A stretch of 64,000 bases of DNA from the NCBI RefSeq assembly GCF_024723825.1, contig NZ_JANQBQ010000001.1:2790001-2854000 (forward strand). The letters are read 5' to 3'. Of the stretch, positions 60,957 through 64,000 are shown piece by piece. This DNA is from Romboutsia lituseburensis (GTDB taxonomy: Bacteria; Bacillota; Clostridia; Peptostreptococcales; Peptostreptococcaceae). The notes under the pieces are model-generated. The model saw only the letters and a list, made by a program, of their open reading frames with translations, was not told the origin of the DNA and did no database searches. How positions within the stretch are numbered: position 1 is the stretch's first letter; every line of letters starts with the position of its first letter. The translations under genes and the position numbers were made by a program.

Positions 60957-62366
60957 ATGGAAAATTATTTTGAAAAACAAACAAAATATCTTTATGATAA
61001 AGCAAATGATGTTATAAATTCATATGATATGTTAAAAGCAAATCGAGCTGGCGAAAAACTTGAAATAGATGTACCACAAGATTTTAAAGATGAATTTTTT
61101 CACTTTGTAGATAAAGTTAATTTAAGCCTTATGGAAGAAAAAGATAATTTTTTTGGATATTTTTTATTTCAAATGGCAAGAGATATAAGATTTGATATAA
61201 GCAGCCCAACGGCTATAAGCTTTAAAGAAGCAAAGTATATTATATATTTTAATCCTATAATTTTTTTAAATCTTAATATCAGGCAAATGGAAAGTACAAT
61301 TAAACATGAAATTTTACATGTAGTTTCGATGCATCTAGTAAGATCAAAAGAAATAAAAGGCAGATATAGTACCTTAGCAATTAATATGGCTATGGATATA
61401 GTAGTAAATAAATATTTAAATAATTTGCCACCATATGCAACTACATTAGAACAAGTAAATCTTGATTACTCTTTAAAGTTAGAGCCATATGAAACTTTTG
61501 AATATTATGTAGAAAAAATTCAAACAGAATTAGATTTAATGGAACCAGATGATGAAGGAGTAGAGGATGATAGTAATAACAATGGAGATATAGAGACGGA
61601 GTATAGCCCAGAAAAAACGCATGATATATGGGAAGATTACAATGAAATAGATGAGAGTACTCTTAAAGAATTTACAGAAAAATTTATTGATAGTGCCCAC
61701 AAGGGGAGTATTCCATCTTATTTAGATAAATTAATATCACAACTTAAAAATAGTAAGGGAGAATTGCCTTGGAACTTGTATCTAAAAAGGCTAATGGGAA
61801 CTATTGAAAGTAACAAAAAAAAGACTATAACAAGAAGAAATAGAAGACAGCCGAATAGACTAGATTTAAGAGGAGAACTTAGAGGTCATAAAGCACAAAT
61901 AGCAGTTGCTATTGATATAAGTGGAAGTATTAGTGATGAAGAATTTAAACAAGCAATTAAGGAAGTACTTAGTATAGTTAAAAACTACAATCAAGAGATT
62001 ACGATTATAGAATGTGATAATGAAATTAGACGCGTATATAAAGTAAGGTCAGTAAAAGATGTGAAAGATAGAATCAACATAAGAGGAGCAACTAAATTTG
62101 AACCTGTTTTTGAATATGCTAATAATAAAAAATTTAACTTATTGGTGTATTTTACAGATGGTAAAGGAGAGACAAATTTAAAAGTAAAGCCTAAAGGGTA
62201 TAAAATTTTATGGGTGATTTCTGGAAGAGGAGATAAGCTTTCATTAAATGAGCCTTATGGAGCAGTTAAAAAACTTAGTAAAGTTGAAGTAAAAGAAGAA
62301 ACAATAGACATGAGTGATGTTAGAGATGATGGATACTCAATGAACAATCAAGCCCCAATATTTTAA
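60957..62366 (+). CDS. DUF2201-type protein: HExxH metallopeptidase-like plus VWA-like domain
   Basis: A 469-residue partner of the MoxR ATPase. The N-terminal domain has KHEILHVVSMH with His117-Glu118-His121, a zinc-peptidase HExxH motif inside the DUF2201 putative metallopeptidase region. An acidic linker (about 190-240) leads to a VWA-like domain with the metal-ion site Asp320-x-Ser322-x-Ser324 in VAIDISGSISDEEF, ITIIECDNEI and YFTDGKGE. The acidic linker may be flexible. Whether the peptidase is active is unknown. Together with the repeat protein and ATPase it forms a compact three-gene unit with 4-11 base gaps. Confidence 0.8.
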   Translation: MENYFEKQTKYLYDKANDVINSYDMLKANRAGEKLEIDVPQDFKDEFFHFVDKVNLSLMEEKDNFFGYFLFQMARDIRFDISSPTAISFKEAKYIIYFNPIIFLNLNIRQMESTIKHEILHVVSMHLVRSKEIKGRYSTLAINMAMDIVVNKYLNNLPPYATTLEQVNLDYSLKLEPYETFEYYVEKIQTELDLMEPDDEGVEDDSNNNGDIETEYSPEKTHDIWEDYNEIDESTLKEFTEKFIDSAHKGSIPSYLDKLISQLKNSKGELPWNLYLKRLMGTIESNKKKTITRRNRRQPNRLDLRGELRGHKAQIAVAIDISGSISDEEFKQAIKEVLSIVKNYNQEITIIECDNEIRRVYKVRSVKDVKDRINIRGATKFEPVFEYANNKKFNLLVYFTDGKGETNLKVKPKGYKILWVISGRGDKLSLNEPYGAVKKLSKVEVKEETIDMSDVRDDGYSMNNQAPIF

Positions 62367-62416
62367 TTATCTTTTATTAAAATACTAATCTGATTTATAG
62401 ATACTATTAAAATAAA

Positions 62417-62449
62417 AAACACATTGATAACTTTATCAATGTGTTTTTT
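62417..62449. terminator. Bidirectional terminator of the MoxR/VWA operon and ada-like gene
   Basis: AAAACACATTGAT pairs with ATCAATGTGTTTT around AACTTT, followed by TT on the plus strand and T-rich sequence on the minus. The stem is nearly the same as the terminators of the antitoxin-like elements at 6629 and 16215. Confidence 0.8.
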
Positions 62450-62473
62450 ATTTTAAACAATGGTACTGTTAAA

Positions 62474-63025
62474 TTATTTATTGTTTTGCATAATTTTTAT
62501 AAATAACTTTGGGGAATATCCGGTTTCTTTCTTAAAGCTTGAATAAAAAGATGATACACTTCCAAACCCGCATTCAAATACACTTTCAATAATCTTTGAG
62601 CCTTCAAGTAACATAAGCTTGGATTTTTCAACTCTAACAAAACGTAAATATTGAGTTATTGTTTTTCCATAATAAATTAAGAAGAGCTTATTTAGATGAT
62701 TTCTATTAATACCGAGGTCTTGTATTTCTCTTTCAAGCTCATCCGAATTTCTAAAATATATATCTATTAAATTTTTTGTTTTATATACTAAATCCTCAGA
62801 TGGATTAAATTGCGAAAGATCAGGACGACATCTTTTACAAGGTCTATAACCGGCAGCTATAGCTTGATTTTTTGTATCAAAAAAGGTTACATTAACTCTT
62901 AATGGAGTTTTTGATTTGCATGATGGTCTACAGAAAATTTTTGTTGTTTTTACTGCATAAAAGAACTTACCATCACTATCTATATCATTTTCGATAATAC
63001 GTTTCCATTTTTCTTCAGATGTCAT
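62474..63025 (-). CDS. Ada-type methylphosphotriester sensor / AraC regulator
   Basis: A 183-residue protein with an N-terminal Ada zinc domain (about 5-75) and a C-terminal AraC helix-turn-helix. The four zinc cysteines are in IFCRPSCKSKTPL and YRPCKRCRPDL; the first would accept a methyl group from DNA phosphotriesters and turn on the regulator. EREIQDLGINRNHLNKLFLI and VFECGFGSVSSFYSSFKKET form the DNA-binding part. The O6-methylguanine transferase domain of E. coli Ada is absent, as in B. subtilis AdaA. The ATG at 63025 gives the family start MTSEEKW; longer frames run into the upstream gene. No good Shine-Dalgarno, but it starts 4 bases after the previous stop. Confidence 0.82.
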   Translation of the reverse strand: MTSEEKWKRIIENDIDSDGKFFYAVKTTKIFCRPSCKSKTPLRVNVTFFDTKNQAIAAGYRPCKRCRPDLSQFNPSEDLVYKTKNLIDIYFRNSDELEREIQDLGINRNHLNKLFLIYYGKTITQYLRFVRVEKSKLMLLEGSKIIESVFECGFGSVSSFYSSFKKETGYSPKLFIKIMQNNK

Positions 63026-63029
63026 GATA

Positions 63030-63686
63030 TTAATGTGATTCAATATATTCTTGTAGCTGTTCATGCCATTGAACAGTGTCGTATATCTGAGGATCAGTTG
63101 ATTCATTCATTAAAAGATCTATTAAATATCTAGGATTTTTACCGCCAATGTGCATTGACTTTATACAAGAAACACAATATACACAAACATCATCACAAGG
63201 CATAGAATTAGCTCTTTCATTCATTTTTTTATGGATGGTTTCTAATGGAAGTGCAGGATAAAGGCTATCTCCACAACATATTGAGTGTGATCCATAAAAT
63301 TCAGTCTCAATAACTTCAATATTCATTTTTTTTAATAAACTACGTACAGCTTTGTGAACTCCTGATTTTTCTCTTATAGGACAAGCATCTTGAACAGAAA
63401 CTTTTAGTCCTTTATAATCTGGATAATTAAATCCATCTAAACTATCGATTATCTCCCAGATAGATATTGTTGATATACCTTCATATAAGCTTCTAAAGCG
63501 TCTATCACATCCAGCACATACATTTATAATTAATGATTCTGGTTCAAGCTGAGGATCATGTTGACAGCAGATTTTATGAAGTTTAACTTCTCCATAGTTT
63601 TCATTTAAAAATTTTAAGATACGATTTTCCATATCAGGTTTGTAGATACTTAGAGCACAACCTGGATTAAAATATACTTTTTTCAT
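63030..63686 (-). CDS. CCG-domain (HdrB-like) iron-sulfur protein
   Basis: A 218-residue cysteine-rich cytoplasmic protein of the heterodisulfide-reductase subunit B type. Two CCG-like modules are seen: KICCQHDPQLEP with VCAGCDRRF, and SICCGDSLYPALPLE with CVYCVSCIKSMHIGG; QDACPIREKSG is a further cysteine block. Such domains bind non-cubane iron-sulfur clusters and move electrons. GGAGAAAACACATT precedes the ATG at 63686; a longer frame to 63707 lacks support. It is co-transcribed with the Ada-type gene, an unusual pairing. Confidence 0.75.
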   Translation of the reverse strand: MKKVYFNPGCALSIYKPDMENRILKFLNENYGEVKLHKICCQHDPQLEPESLIINVCAGCDRRFRSLYEGISTISIWEIIDSLDGFNYPDYKGLKVSVQDACPIREKSGVHKAVRSLLKKMNIEVIETEFYGSHSICCGDSLYPALPLETIHKKMNERANSMPCDDVCVYCVSCIKSMHIGGKNPRYLIDLLMNESTDPQIYDTVQWHEQLQEYIESH

Positions 63687-63978
63687 AATGTGTTTTCTCC
63701 TATGCAAAATTAAATTTTATATGATTTATTTTTCCTATATTTCATTTTAACATTAGATAAATTTAAAAATCTTCTTGATTTTAAACTTTTAATTTCTTAT
63801 TGTGAAATTTAGCTAAATTATATATTTTTAATTAAATATATCAATCTTACAAAAATGTAATGCTAGTGAAAGGCAAATCAATATAAATAAAAAATAAAAA
63901 ATGATACCATTAGTAATATAAATTTATCTAGCAATGAAATAGAGTATGTACTCACATAAAATAAAAGGAGATTAATAT

Positions 63979-64000
63979 ATGGAGCTATTAAAAATAAATA
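63979..64000 (+). CDS. Start of a gene cut by the window end
   Basis: An ATG with AAAAGGAG 9 bases upstream reads MELLKIN before the window ends. Only the ribosome site supports it; the product cannot be told. The gap 63687-63978 is AT-rich and shows no other gene. Confidence 0.5.

Noticed and set aside
1-64000. CRISPR arrays, rRNA or tRNA genes
   Set aside because: No regularly spaced direct repeats with unique spacers and no tRNA- or rRNA-like sequence was found, although type I toxins of this kind often neighbour CRISPR arrays in Clostridioides.

Overview
The window is very AT-rich, with AT-rich codon choice, strong purine Shine-Dalgarno sites and many U-tailed hairpins. It looks like the chromosome of a low-GC anaerobic Firmicute. 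The dltDABC gene order, the GHKL/LytTR two-component pairs, sigma-54 activators with a PrpR-like N-terminus, paired T-boxes before argG and argH, and type I toxin-like genes with a repeated small-RNA element all point to the Peptostreptococcaceae (Clostridioides / Paraclostridium / Romboutsia relatives). No rRNA, tRNA, CRISPR array or replication origin was seen.

Layout. 1-2.5 kb: the start of a type I toxin gene, an antitoxin-like RNA element and an IS607-type element (serine recombinase TnpA, TnpB, presumed omega-RNA end). 2.7-5.9 kb: argG and argH, each behind its own T-box. 5.9-7.1 kb: a graveyard of broken genes plus an orphan antitoxin-like element. 7.2-12.6 kb: a five-gene nickel/peptide-type ABC importer (nikABCDE-like). 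12.8-13.15 kb: a second type I toxin module. 13.2-16.2 kb: a WYL regulator, an EcsC/SHOCT protein, small proteins and a SIR2-like remnant. 16.3-19.9 kb: a MerR-controlled unit (serine hydrolase, MerR, MATE efflux pump) with matching operators at both outer ends. 20.2-21.4 kb: an orphan deaminase-fold protein. 21.6-24.4 kb: two DEAD-box helicases behind an attenuator-like hairpin. 24.5-24.9 kb: a collapsed insertion sequence. 25-30.3 kb: Fe-alcohol dehydrogenase, NAD kinase plus a GltD-like flavoprotein, HxlR/YczE, and a deformylase-like protein. 30.3-35.8 kb: LytTR/GHKL system 1 with an FtsX-type ABC exporter. 36.1-40.4 kb: dltDXABC, including an easily missed dltX. 40.6-45.0 kb: sigma-54 module 1 (activator, C26 peptidase, amino-acid permease). 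45.2-48.6 kb: LytTR/GHKL system 2 with a lipoprotein and a DUF3139-like protein. 48.7-49.9 kb: gltS. 51.0-56.0 kb: sigma-54 module 2 (activator, NhaC-type antiporter, MalY/PatB lyase). 56.2-58.6 kb: motAB and a YoaK-like protein. 59.0-62.4 kb: a three-gene MoxR ATPase / HExxH-VWA / 22-residue-repeat operon. 62.5-63.7 kb: an Ada-type regulator and a CCG-domain Fe-S protein. A new gene starts at 63979.

How the parts work together. Several regulators sit next to readable target sites. The MerR protein lies between two promoters that share a TGAAG...CTTCA dyad inside a 19-bp spacer. Both LytTR regulators are followed by 9-bp direct repeats with a 21-bp period placed just before a candidate promoter. 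Both sigma-54 activators lie upstream of a GG-N10-GC promoter, and both carry the same AAATAGGT/ACCTATTT dyad across their stop codons. The best candidates for less-described biology are the orphan deaminase-fold protein, the 22-residue-repeat/MoxR/VWA operon, the dispersed antitoxin-like RNA family with orphan members, and the duplicated LytTR and sigma-54 modules. All functional assignments come from reading the sequence and family knowledge; no database search was possible.
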